Assembly: GCA_021850805.1 (NCBI GenBank)
Contig: JAJZKO010000004.1
Coordinates: 1 to 64,000 of the forward strand
Source: Microcaldota archaeon
GTDB lineage: Archaea > Micrarchaeota > Micrarchaeia > Micrarchaeales > CABMGC01
Direction: 5' to 3'
Length of the DNA: 64,000 nucleotides
The stretch's first letter is position 1; each line of letters opens with the position of its first letter. Of this stretch, positions 1-8,770 are shown piece after piece. Made by a program: the position numbers and the translations under genes. The notes below the pieces were generated by a model that searched no databases, was not told the origin of the DNA, and worked only from the letters and a program-made list of their open reading frames with translations.

Positions 1-59
1 ATAGGAAGGGTTAAAATAAGGTCTTGGTATTTATTTTTGACGTTTTTGGATTGGTATGT

Positions 60-1604
60 ATGACTGCCAGGAAGGAAGATGTGAAAGATAAGCACTGGTC
101 CGACTTAATCGCAGAAGAAGTCATAAACAGGAAAAAAGCACCTTTTGTGATAAGCGGTGGCATGACCACCAGCGGACCTGCCCATTTTGGAACAGTCTGC
201 GAGTTCCTCTACCCTTATGTGATAAAAGAGGCAATGAAGGCGAGTGGTGCTGAGGCAGAGTACGTGTTTGTTGGGGATATTTTAGACGCATTTGACAGCG
301 TGCCGTTTGAGTTAAAAGAATATGGAGATAGGCTTAAGAGTGAGCTTGGAAAACCTCTTGTGCATGTAATTGACCCTCTGGGGTGCCATAAATCTTACGG
401 TGAACATTATCTGGGTCAGGCAGAGGAGATAATGAAGGCCCTTAAGATAGAAGTAAGGCTGCTTAAGGCAAACGAGATGTATGAAAAAGGGGAGTTTGAC
501 AGGTTTGCAAGGATGTACCTTAGCAGGGAAGATAAGGTTAAGGAGGTTGTCGCTTCAAGCTCAAGGAAGCCAATAGAATCGATGAAGGGCTGGAGCCCTA
601 TTATGCCGATATGTGAGAAGTGTGGCAAGATAGCGACAACCAGGGTAACATCGCATAGCGCGGATGAATATGAGTATGCATGTGATAGAAAGACGGCCTA
701 CACGGAAGGGTGCGGCTATGTGGGAAGAAACAGAATAGAGGATCATAAGTATAAGCTGCAGTGGCGCCTGCATTGGCCTTCATGGCAGGTCATTTTTGGT
801 ACAAGCATAGAGGGAGGCGGGGTTGACCATATGACAAAAGGCGGGAGCTGGGATACTGCATATGCGATACACACTAAAATACTTCAGAATGATCCCCCTG
901 TGCCTTTTAAGTTTGGTTTTGTACTGATACACGGGCACAAATACTCTAAATCCAAAGGCATAGGAATGAGTGTCGCAGAGGTTCTTAGGCTTATTCCACC
1001 AGAGATGCTCAAGTATGTGCTGATAGAGCCAAATATCCAGCAGAATAAGGATATAGAAGCGGACGGAGAGTCGCTCCTCCTTCTATATAGTGAATTTGAG
1101 AGGCTGTCCATGATGAAGGTTCCGGAGAGCAGGGCTGACGAGAAGAAACTTAAGGCTTACTCTCTTTCAACATCTAAACGGCTGTGGGAAGCCAGATTTG
1201 TGGATGTGCTTCTCAACTTTCAGATATATAGAGACTGGGAAAAAGTTGGTACTATCCTGAAGGATCCGGACGGGGTCAGATATCTCTCCGGTTATATAAA
1301 TGAATGGATAAAGCGCGGACATATGCCTGAGAAATATGACTTTTCTGTATCGAAATCCAAGGTAAGCAATAATAAGGAAGCCCTTACTGCATTATCCGAG
1401 AGGCTTGCGGAGAATATGAGTGAGGTTGACGTTCATAATCTAATATATTCGGTGGCTAGGGAGAAAGGAGTTGAGCCTAAGGATTTTTTCGCTACATTGT
1501 ACATGGCACTGATAGGCAAAGAGAGCGGACCGCGGCTTGGAAAGCTAATATGTGCAATTGGTACAGAGAGAACCAGGGAGCTGATTGATTACGCAGTTTC
1601 CTAG
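60..1604 (+). CDS. lysS: Lysyl-tRNA synthetase, class I
   Basis: MTARKEDVKDKHWSDLIAEEV...FVISGGMTTSGPAHFGTVCEF and KYSKSKGIGMS (KMSKS-like) motifs of class I LysRS; ATG at 60 preferred over the track's TTG at 24. Confidence 0.93.
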   Translation: MTARKEDVKDKHWSDLIAEEVINRKKAPFVISGGMTTSGPAHFGTVCEFLYPYVIKEAMKASGAEAEYVFVGDILDAFDSVPFELKEYGDRLKSELGKPLVHVIDPLGCHKSYGEHYLGQAEEIMKALKIEVRLLKANEMYEKGEFDRFARMYLSREDKVKEVVASSSRKPIESMKGWSPIMPICEKCGKIATTRVTSHSADEYEYACDRKTAYTEGCGYVGRNRIEDHKYKLQWRLHWPSWQVIFGTSIEGGGVDHMTKGGSWDTAYAIHTKILQNDPPVPFKFGFVLIHGHKYSKSKGIGMSVAEVLRLIPPEMLKYVLIEPNIQQNKDIEADGESLLLLYSEFERLSMMKVPESRADEKKLKAYSLSTSKRLWEARFVDVLLNFQIYRDWEKVGTILKDPDGVRYLSGYINEWIKRGHMPEKYDFSVSKSKVSNNKEALTALSERLAENMSEVDVHNLIYSVAREKGVEPKDFFATLYMALIGKESGPRLGKLICAIGTERTRELIDYAVS

Positions 1605-1606
1605 AT

Positions 1607-1855
1607 TCACAGCTCTTTGATCTTTGCACAGGCCTTTGCCAGCTCTGAACTTGATTTCTTCAGATGCGCATTTATATCCTCGAGCTCATCTATTATGCCT
1701 TCGGATATGTCAGTCTTGGTGTGTCCTGCTACTTTCTTACTTATTCCGTAGAACCTGCCTTGCAATGCTGCGAGGGAGGCGTTTGCCTTGAATATCTCTT
1801 CTGCAACTTTTGAGATATCCTTGTTGCTCAAGCGTTTCTTTTTTGATTTTGCCAT
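1607..1855 (-). CDS. Small hypothetical protein, helical/coiled-coil
   Basis: 82-aa ORF filling the gap between lysS and the r-protein cluster; Lys-rich N-terminus. Confidence 0.6.
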   Translation of the reverse strand: MAKSKKKRLSNKDISKVAEEIFKANASLAALQGRFYGISKKVAGHTKTDISEGIIDELEDINAHLKKSSSELAKACAKIKEL

Positions 1856-1959
1856 AGAGGTTTGTCTATATTAGTATTTTTATGCCTTGTGTATCGGAAT
1901 CTGCGCATGCGATGCCGCCTGATTTTTGGCTTATGGAATATGAGGAACGACAGCAAAAG

Positions 1960-1970
1960 TTATATAAACC
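1960..1970 (+). promoter_or_regulatory. TATA-like box A (TTATATAAACC) upstream of the S13-S4-S11 genes
   Basis: Archaeal box A-like sequence about 60 nt upstream of the S13 start. Confidence 0.5.
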
Positions 1971-2021
1971 TCTGCTACATATAAGATTTGCTCAAATAAT
2001 TAGCTATACTTATGTGATTTA

Positions 2022-2579
2022 TTGGCTCAGGAAGAGAATACTGGACAACATGCTGGGAAGGAACAGCACAAGGAGGAGGCAGGGATAATAAGGCTTCTGG
2101 GAAAGGACATAAAGGGGAATTACGATATAGAGCACTCGCTTATGCAGATTAAGGGCATCGGCCATAATCTTGCAAGGGCGCTCTCGGTTGCTATCGAAGA
2201 GAAGGAGGGCATAAAGGCCAGCGAGAGAATAGGCACGCTTGAGGAAAGCAAGCTCTCAATTATAGAAAAAATAGTCAAGAACCCTAAAGAGTACGGAGTG
2301 CCGGTATTTCTGCTCAACAGAAGAGCCGACATCGGCACTGGGGAGGACATGCAGCTTGTAGGCACTGATCTTATAGTAAGGTCAAAGCAAGATATAGATG
2401 CTGACGTAAAGATACAAAACTGGCGCGGCTTCAGGCATAAGTATGGACAGAAGGTTCGCGGACAGAAGACGAGCAATACTGGAAGGACAGGCTCTGCAGT
2501 AGGAGTTACGAAGAAAGCAGCTAAGGAGGCTGCAAAGCCGCAGAAAGCCGGAGCGTCTGGCGGCGCGGCAGCCAAGTAA
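2022..2579 (+). CDS. rps13: 30S ribosomal protein S13
   Basis: IIRLLGKDIKGNYDIEHSLMQIKGIGHNLARAL; WRGFRHKYGQKVRGQKTSNTGRTG; K/A-rich C-terminal tail. Confidence 0.95.
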   Translation: MAQEENTGQHAGKEQHKEEAGIIRLLGKDIKGNYDIEHSLMQIKGIGHNLARALSVAIEEKEGIKASERIGTLEESKLSIIEKIVKNPKEYGVPVFLLNRRADIGTGEDMQLVGTDLIVRSKQDIDADVKIQNWRGFRHKYGQKVRGQKTSNTGRTGSAVGVTKKAAKEAAKPQKAGASGGAAAK

Positions 2580-2590
2580 ATGGTGTTTAA

Positions 2591-3124
2591 ATGGGAGCTC
2601 CTAAAAGAACAAGGAAGAAGTACCAGAAATCAAAACTAATGTGGAATAAGAACAGGATTGAGGAAGAGCATGAGCTCAAAGAGCGATACGGGCTCAAGAA
2701 CCTCAGGGAGCTATGGAGAGTAAATACAGAGGTAAGCAGGATAAGGATGAATATAAGGGAGGTGCTTGCTGGAAGGGCAAAGAGGGAGACAGGAGACGAC
2801 ATAGTCAGGAGGCTTGTAAAATATGGAGTCGTACCTTCTGATGCTGGGATTGATGATTTATTGCTTATAAAGTCAAATGCTTTTTTGGACAGGAGGCTCC
2901 AGTCTGTTGTTTTCAGGGCCGGGCTCGCCAGGAGCATTAAGCAGGCAAGGCAGATAATAGTTCATGGATTTATAGCAGTAGACGGACAGAAGGTGAGCTC
3001 ACCTGGCTATCTGGTGCCTGTAGATGCAGAGAAGAAGGTAGGTTATTACAGGCCGATAGACCTTGAGCCGAAGGTTAAGGAAGGAGTGCGGCAGGAGGCT
3101 GCAAAGCCTGCAGAGAACAATTGA
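2591..3124 (+). CDS. rps4: 30S ribosomal protein S4
   Basis: MGAPKRTRKKYQKSKLMWNKNRIEEE; S4 domain (LDRRLQSVVFRAGLARSIKQARQIIVHGFI). Confidence 0.95.
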   Translation: MGAPKRTRKKYQKSKLMWNKNRIEEEHELKERYGLKNLRELWRVNTEVSRIRMNIREVLAGRAKRETGDDIVRRLVKYGVVPSDAGIDDLLLIKSNAFLDRRLQSVVFRAGLARSIKQARQIIVHGFIAVDGQKVSSPGYLVPVDAEKKVGYYRPIDLEPKVKEGVRQEAAKPAENN

Positions 3125-3135
3125 TGTGATGATTC

Positions 3136-3651
3136 ATGGCTGACCAGAAAAAAAAGAAGAAAGCCGCGGAGAAGCAGCAGAATGTACAGCAGAAGGAGGC
3201 CAGCAAGAAAAGGGACATATCATACGAAGCTGCAGTTACAGAGGCGCAGGAAAAATATAAGCAGAAGGGTATAAGGTGGGGAGTGGCACACATATACTCA
3301 TCAAAAAACAACACAATAATCACGCTTACCGATCTTTCGGGATCAGAGACGCTTGCTACTGGCAGCGGCGGTATGGTCGTGGATGCCGATCATGAGGAAG
3401 GCTCGCCGCATGCGGCTATGCAGGCGGCGTATAAGGTCGCGGCGGTAGCTATAGAGAAGAATATTACAAATATCAACATAAAGATAAGGGCGCCTGGAGG
3501 ACACGGGTCAAAAGTGCCCGGCTCTGGAGCGCAGTCAGTCGTAAGGGCCCTCTCAAGGAGCGGCCTTAAGATAGGAAGCATAGAGGACGTCACACCTATA
3601 CCTACAGACACCACTAAGAGGCCCGGAGGGAGAAGGGGGCGCAGAGTCTAG
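3136..3651 (+). CDS. rps11: 30S ribosomal protein S11 with Lys/Gln-rich N-terminal extension
   Basis: [36 protein letters not shown]-terminal [19 protein letters not shown]. Confidence 0.95.
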   Translation: MADQKKKKKAAEKQQNVQQKEASKKRDISYEAAVTEAQEKYKQKGIRWGVAHIYSSKNNTIITLTDLSGSETLATGSGGMVVDADHEEGSPHAAMQAAYKVAAVAIEKNITNINIKIRAPGGHGSKVPGSGAQSVVRALSRSGLKIGSIEDVTPIPTDTTKRPGGRRGRRV

Positions 3652-3706
3652 CGTTGTCCTTATCTATAAATTTTTATTGCTTTAGAGCGTATTCTTAGTG
3701 TATCCT

Positions 3707-4663
3707 ATGTCGAATCTTGATATACACTGGGCTGAAAAGTACCGCCCTTCGCGGCTTGATGAGGTTATAGGCCAGAAGGTTATCATAAGCAGACTTCAGG
3801 CATTCGTGAAGTCGGGGGGTTTTCCAAGCATGATATTTGCCGGACCTGCAGGCGTAGGAAAGACCACCTCTGCGATAGCGATGGCTAACGAACTTTACAG
3901 GGACCAGTTCTCGGAAGCGTTCCTGGAGCTTAATGCTAGCGATTCGAGGGGTATAGATGTGATAAGAGGGCGTGTGAAGGAGTTCGCCAGGACGCTGCCC
4001 CTATCCAAAGGTAACATAAAGATAATATTTCTTGATGAAGCTGATGCCCTTACTTCTGAAGCTCAGCATGCTCTGCGCAGGACAATGGAGAAGTATTCGG
4101 CTTCTACACGGTTCATACTCAGTGCGAACTACGCAAGCAAGATAATAGAGCCCATACAGAGTCGTTGCGTGGTCCTTAGGTTTAAGCCGCTTAATGAAGA
4201 GGAGATAAACAGCTATGTTGACAGAATAGCTGCGGGGGAGAATCTTAGGATAGATGCAAAGGCGAGGGAGGCGCTCGTTTATGTAAGCGACGGTGACCTG
4301 AGGCGTCTCTCGAATGTGATGCAGAGTGCCGCTGTGATAAGCAAGGAGATAACTGAAAAGGAGGTATATGAGATATCAGCAAGGGCAAGGCCGAAGGAAG
4401 TTGTTGCTATGTTAAACTGTGCGTCTAAAGGGGATTTCAACGGCGCGAGGAAGGAACTCCTGGTGCTGTTGCTTAGTTATGGGATGAGTGGAGAAGATGT
4501 CCTTATACAGGCACACAGGGAAGCGTTGAGGATGGATCTTCCAGATGCTAAAAAACTTGACGTGATAAAAGAGATAGGAGAGTGCAATTTCAGGATAGTG
4601 CAGGGTGCAAACGAAAGGATACAGCTTGAGGCTATGCTGGCAAACATGGCAAGCAGGGCGTAA
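3707..4663 (+). CDS. rfcS: Replication factor C small subunit
   Basis: HWAEKYRPSRLDEVIGQK; Walker A GPAGVGKTT; LDEADALTSEAQHALRRTME. Confidence 0.95.
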   Translation: MSNLDIHWAEKYRPSRLDEVIGQKVIISRLQAFVKSGGFPSMIFAGPAGVGKTTSAIAMANELYRDQFSEAFLELNASDSRGIDVIRGRVKEFARTLPLSKGNIKIIFLDEADALTSEAQHALRRTMEKYSASTRFILSANYASKIIEPIQSRCVVLRFKPLNEEEINSYVDRIAAGENLRIDAKAREALVYVSDGDLRRLSNVMQSAAVISKEITEKEVYEISARARPKEVVAMLNCASKGDFNGARKELLVLLLSYGMSGEDVLIQAHREALRMDLPDAKKLDVIKEIGECNFRIVQGANERIQLEAMLANMASRA

Positions 4664-4735
4664 CCGCTTCTTATTCTATTGTATACGTAATGTATGCACA
4701 AATTATAATAAAGGCAAGGATTAATCATAATACGA

Positions 4736-4810
4736 AGCGAGGTAGGGTAGCCTGGAGTGCCCGCCGGGCTCATAACCCGGAGATCGGTGGTTCAAATCCA
4801 CCCCTCGCTA
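4736..4810 (+). tRNA. tRNA-Met(CAT), initiator type
   Basis: AGCGAGG/CCTCGCT acceptor with A1-T72; anticodon arm CCGGG-CTCATAA-CCCGG (three G-C pairs next to the loop); T-arm GGTGG-TTCAAAT-CCACC; no intron. Confidence 0.93.
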
Positions 4811-4934
4811 GATAGGGAGTATGTTTCCACTATTCGTGCGGCTATATGTATATATGTAAGTAAGTAACATTACAAAAAAATAATAAATCAACAAAAATAA
4901 GAAAAATAATAGCGGAAAACAACCGGTGTTAAGT

Positions 4935-5414
4935 ATGGAAAGGGACATCCAGCCTGATGAGATATTCAATATAATAAAAACAGAGGCAAGGCATGGCGAG
5001 ATGACAGAGCTTGCTCCTGATTTTTACACAAAACTCAGGAAAAAGATTGAAGACCTAAAAAATACTGAAGACGAAACCAACACAAGCACGGCTGAAAATC
5101 TTGAGAAAGCCGAGAAGACGCTGAAGACCAAGCGCATGCAAAAGATATTAATATATCTTGCGTACAATAAACAACTGCCTGCTCGTGTTCCAGAAGAAGA
5201 AAGGAGCACATATGAGCATATAAAACAGATAATAAATGAAACATCTTCGTTATCAAAGACAACAAAGGTAAAGATAACAACAAGGACACCTGAGATAATA
5301 AATCAGGAAGGCAAAAAAATAGGGCCATTCGAGCAGAATCAGGTGGTGGAGCTCGATAAAGACTCTGACATAAATTTTATAATCAGCAATAAAATAGGAG
5401 TAATAATAAACTGA
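4935..5414 (+). CDS. GINS complex subunit (Gins15/51-like)
   Basis: LAPDFYTKLRKKIEDLK; RMQKILIYLAY; C-terminal small beta domain KITTRTPEIINQEGKKIGPFEQNQVVELDKDSDINFIISNKIGVII; adjacent to rpl44e and aIF2-alpha. Confidence 0.72.
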   Translation: MERDIQPDEIFNIIKTEARHGEMTELAPDFYTKLRKKIEDLKNTEDETNTSTAENLEKAEKTLKTKRMQKILIYLAYNKQLPARVPEEERSTYEHIKQIINETSSLSKTTKVKITTRTPEIINQEGKKIGPFEQNQVVELDKDSDINFIISNKIGVIIN

Positions 5415-5425
5415 GGATTGAAACG

Positions 5426-5707
5426 ATGAAAATAAAAAAGGAGATAATGTCGTACTGTAGGTTCTGCAAAAAACATACAAAGCATACAGTAAGAATGTAT
5501 TCAAAGAAAGCGCAGTCTCAGCTTAGCGTAGGAACAAGGAGACACGATAGGGCAATCCGAGGTTATGTAGGCAGCGTAGAACCAAAAATACATCCGAAAA
5601 AACTTGGAAAAAGGCAGAAAGTCATGGTCGAATGTTCAGCCTGCAAGAAATCTTCGGAGAGAGTATTCGGCAAGAGGACTAAAAAGAAGATAGAAATAAG
5701 CAGATGA
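5426..5707 (+). CDS. rpl44e: 50S ribosomal protein L44e
   Basis: SYCRFCKKHTKHTVRMYSKK...GTRRHDRAIRGYVGS.EPKIHPKKLGKRQKVMVECSACKK zinc-binding r-protein. Confidence 0.92.
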   Translation: MKIKKEIMSYCRFCKKHTKHTVRMYSKKAQSQLSVGTRRHDRAIRGYVGSVEPKIHPKKLGKRQKVMVECSACKKSSERVFGKRTKKKIEISR

Positions 5708-5716
5708 GCGCTGAGA

Positions 5717-6493
5717 TTGATGATAGTAAAAAAAGAGATGCCAAATCCTGGGGAATTCGTCCTTATCAAGATAAGCAAGATAGCCCCGCACGGCGCATAC
5801 TGCAAGCTCATCGAATATGATCTCGAAGCCTATCTGCCAATAGCAGAGGTCTCGTCCGGCTGGATAAAGAACATACACGAGTTTATAAAAGAAGGTCAGC
5901 AGGACGTCGCCAAAGTAATATACCTGGACAAGGACAAGCGCACCATAGACATATCCTTAAAGAAGGTTAGCACAAAGGAAAAGAAAGACAAAATAACCGA
6001 GTACAGCCTAGAGAAGCGTGCAGAAGGAATATTCGCACAGGCAGCGTCCTCGCAAGAGGAGCGCGCCGAAGCCGCAGCACGCGCTGCCACCCAATTCTCA
6101 ACATACTATGACCTTATCGAAACGGTTTTCAGCAAAAAGAACAGCTTAGAGATATTTCCAAATAAAGAGTTTGCAAGGAGGCTCCAGGAGATAGTCGACA
6201 AGACAATAAAACCAAAGAAGTACACCGTATCATACGATACAACAATAAGCACTACAGATACAAAAGAAGGGATAAAGATAATAAAGAAGGCACTCGGAGA
6301 AGTCGAAGAAAGCGGGGTCGAGGTATTGTATGTCGGCGCACCAAAGTACCGCCTTACAGCCACAGGCCCAAGCTATATAGATGCGGAAAGCAAGATAAAA
6401 GGGGCCGAGAAGATAATTTCCAGGTACAGGCAGGTAAATTTTGTCGTAAAAACGCAGGTAGAGGTAAATGGAAAAGACAAAAATATACTATAA
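5717..6493 (+). CDS. eif2a: Translation initiation factor 2 subunit alpha
   Basis: N-terminal S1 domain (PNPGEFVLIKISKIAPHGAYCKLIEYDLEAYLPIAEVSSGWIKNIHEFIKEGQ) plus alpha/beta C-terminus (YLYVGAPKYRLTATG). Confidence 0.92.
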   Translation: MMIVKKEMPNPGEFVLIKISKIAPHGAYCKLIEYDLEAYLPIAEVSSGWIKNIHEFIKEGQQDVAKVIYLDKDKRTIDISLKKVSTKEKKDKITEYSLEKRAEGIFAQAASSQEERAEAAARAATQFSTYYDLIETVFSKKNSLEIFPNKEFARRLQEIVDKTIKPKKYTVSYDTTISTTDTKEGIKIIKKALGEVEESGVEVLYVGAPKYRLTATGPSYIDAESKIKGAEKIISRYRQVNFVVKTQVEVNGKDKNIL

Positions 6494-7232
6494 AAAAAAT
6501 ATTAAGCTGAACAAGCCGATATTGCTCGTAGGCCTGCCAGGTATAGGCAACGTAGGAAGCCTGGTCGGAGAGCATCTCAAAAATGAACTCAAGGCAAAGA
6601 GGTTCGCAACCCTGTACTCCCCGCATTTCATGCACCAGACAGTCATGCTCAAGAAAGGCGGCTTCAGGCTGATAAGCAACAGATTCTACGTCACAACAAA
6701 TGACGAAGGAAGGAGCATAATAATACTGATCGGGGACACACAGGCAGGAAGCCCTGAAGGGCAATATGAGGTCAACGATAAGATAGTAAGGTTCTTCAAG
6801 AAGATAGGGGGCAGGGAGATATACACTATAGGTGGATACAGCGCAGGCACAGGATATATAGACCATCCAAAAGTATTCGGGGTTGCATCTGAGAAGAAGG
6901 CCCGGGAAACGCTCGCCAAGAATGGCGTGGTCATAGGCAAGGCCGCAGGAACCATATGGGGCTCCGCAGGGCTGCTGCTTGTATTTGGCAAGAAGAACAA
7001 GATACCATCAGCATGCCTTATGGGCGAGACTGGGATGCTCGAGATAGATGCCAATGCAGCCAAATCAGTCCTCGAAGTGCTGATGAAGATAATAAAGGTA
7101 AACGTAAACCTGGAAAACATAAACAAGATAAGGAAGGAGACAGAGAAGATAATAAAGGAAATAAACGATGCAGCTTCAGGAAACACGGATCAGTATCAGC
7201 AGGACAGGGCAAAGCTTACCTACATAAGATAG
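6468..7232 (+). CDS. Proteasome assembly chaperone-like protein (PAC2 family)
   Basis: PILLVGLPGIGNVGSLVGEHLKNEL; YTIGGYSAGTGYI; LLLVFGKKNKIPSACLMGETG. Confidence 0.88.
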   Translation: MEKTKIYYKKNIKLNKPILLVGLPGIGNVGSLVGEHLKNELKAKRFATLYSPHFMHQTVMLKKGGFRLISNRFYVTTNDEGRSIIILIGDTQAGSPEGQYEVNDKIVRFFKKIGGREIYTIGGYSAGTGYIDHPKVFGVASEKKARETLAKNGVVIGKAAGTIWGSAGLLLVFGKKNKIPSACLMGETGMLEIDANAAKSVLEVLMKIIKVNVNLENINKIRKETEKIIKEINDAASGNTDQYQQDRAKLTYIR

Positions 7233-7249
7233 CCGGACAGAAACGCGCC

Positions 7250-7337
7250 GCGCCAGTAATCCAGCCTGGTAGGATATCAGCTTCCCATTCAATAGAAGAA
7301 AAAGCTGAAAACCCGGGTTCAAATCCCGGCTGGCGCA
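7250..7337 (+). tRNA. tRNA-Gly(CCC) with predicted 15-nt intron at 37/38
   Basis: Acceptor GCGCCAG/CTGGCGC; anticodon stem TCAGC/GCTGA; loop TTCCCA[intron 7288-7302]A; T-arm CCGGG-TTCAAAT-CCCGG; discriminator A. Confidence 0.85.
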
Positions 7338-7417
7338 CATATACAACGCCTGCTACACATTACCAAGCAGCATACCCCATCGCCTATAAACAGCGAGGGA
7401 TTCACTGCACTGTGAAA

Positions 7418-7918
7418 TCAAGCCTCCGAGTCAATATCAATCGGCTCAGGATTATCTGGCGAGGCAAAAGTGTGGTTCACCACAATACCGGCCTCTCCTG
7501 CAGCGGCAAACTCGTCTTTTGCTCCTGCAGAATGCTCCCAGCGCGGGGTCATAAATATCTCTGCGACATAGCCACTCTTCAGTATATTCTTCCAGAAGGC
7601 ATACCATTCATGCTCTTCAATCCCGTCGAACTTGTCATACGATTCATTATGGAAGATATCCGCTGCAGAGAACACAGGGAAGTCGACAGCCTCCCGTATT
7701 CTTGACGTGTTCCTCTTCAGCAATGCTATATTCCTGTCAATATGCTCCTTCCCGTCAGATGTTATGATGCCTGATACATACCCAACCTTTACCCTACCTC
7801 CGGAAGAGATATCATTAAGTAGTGCAATAAGCTCCCTGCCCACTCCCGAAAGATCATTATTTTTTCTGGAAACCTCGCTAAGTCTCCCAAGGAAATACGC
7901 TTTGTCATAGCTTTCCAT
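7418..7918 (-). CDS. Nucleoside 2-deoxyribosyltransferase-like protein
   Basis: C-terminal MTPRWEHSAGAKDEFAAAGEAGIVV resembles the S-x-G-...E-x3-A motif of this fold. Confidence 0.5.
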   Translation of the reverse strand: MESYDKAYFLGRLSEVSRKNNDLSGVGRELIALLNDISSGGRVKVGYVSGIITSDGKEHIDRNIALLKRNTSRIREAVDFPVFSAADIFHNESYDKFDGIEEHEWYAFWKNILKSGYVAEIFMTPRWEHSAGAKDEFAAAGEAGIVVNHTFASPDNPEPIDIDSEA

Positions 7919-7930
7919 AAAAAAAGTTCT

Positions 7931-8581
7931 CTATAGCAAAATTAAAAAGAGTAGTGCTACGCAGAATGCTGCGCATGCACAGCCAAAGTTTGAGGTATAC
8001 TTATTCCCGTATCCTTTTTCCTCAAAGTATCCCAAGGCGGAATCCGCCACACCGCCTATCCATCCGGATATCACAACTACAGCTACGGCAAAGGCACCGC
8101 CGGCATTGAAGGCCGTTAAAGCGATAACCATGGCCCCAATAAAGCTTGCCGTAAGCCCGTACAGAGTCACGCCTCCTGAAGTCCCAACCTTTACCCTTTT
8201 CAGGGTAAGCATCATAACTGGGCGCGGCCCAAGCGTACCAATCTCGCTTGCAAACTTGTCTGCCGTTATGCCAGCGACCACTGCCGCATACACCACAAGT
8301 GCCGCAGGGCCCCTTATAATGCCTACAGCAGATAAAACAACAACTATCAATGGCATAAGCCCATTAGCAGCCACATTCTTCCATGTCCTCCTGCTCTCGT
8401 AGACGCCCCTGCGCTTCTTTACTTTCTTTCCGAAATTGGTAACAAGGGATGAGAGAAGCAGGAAGATCACAAGCACAGCGAGATAATAACCTCCATTTCC
8501 CGTCCCAAGAATGAATATCAGCACTCCAAGAGCCGCAGCAAGGGCCAGACCATAGTAATCCAGAGTAAGAAGAGTCCTCAT
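7931..8581 (-). CDS. DUF92 family integral membrane protein
   Basis: RRGVYESRRTWKNVAANGLMPL; GITADKFASEIGTLGPRP; KVKVGTSGGVTLYG; internal ATG at 8581 preferred over the track start. Confidence 0.82.
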   Translation of the reverse strand: MRTLLTLDYYGLALAAALGVLIFILGTGNGGYYLAVLVIFLLLSSLVTNFGKKVKKRRGVYESRRTWKNVAANGLMPLIVVVLSAVGIIRGPAALVVYAAVVAGITADKFASEIGTLGPRPVMMLTLKRVKVGTSGGVTLYGLTASFIGAMVIALTAFNAGGAFAVAVVVISGWIGGVADSALGYFEEKGYGNKYTSNFGCACAAFCVALLFLILL

Positions 8582-8674
8582 ATGAATTCCACTATTAAGA
8601 AACATTTTTAAATATAGGTGTATTATATAGTAACAACTAGTTTTTAGCGTGGGAAGACTAAAACTGGTCGCCTT

Positions 8675-8700
8675 GCCAGCAAACCTTAGGGTTTGCTGGC
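8675..8700. repeat. Perfect inverted repeat/hairpin GCCAGCAAACC-TTAG-GGTTTGCTGGC
   Basis: 11-bp perfect stem with a TTAG loop, intergenic between DUF92 and agmatinase. Confidence 0.9.
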
Positions 8701-8770
8701 CTATTTCTATAAAATTATATCCTCTCACATGATTAAATATATTTGTACTGAAAATCCAACATGTGATCCG

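Noticed and set aside
561-783. Antisense ORFs inside lysS and many similar antisense ORFs across the window
   Set aside because: They lie opposite strongly conserved genes and have no recognisable domains; typical shadow ORFs.
6956-7705. 249-aa plus-strand ORF spanning the PAC2 end, tRNA-Gly and the antisense of the next gene
   Set aside because: It runs through a tRNA and out of frame with PAC2; composition is not protein-like.
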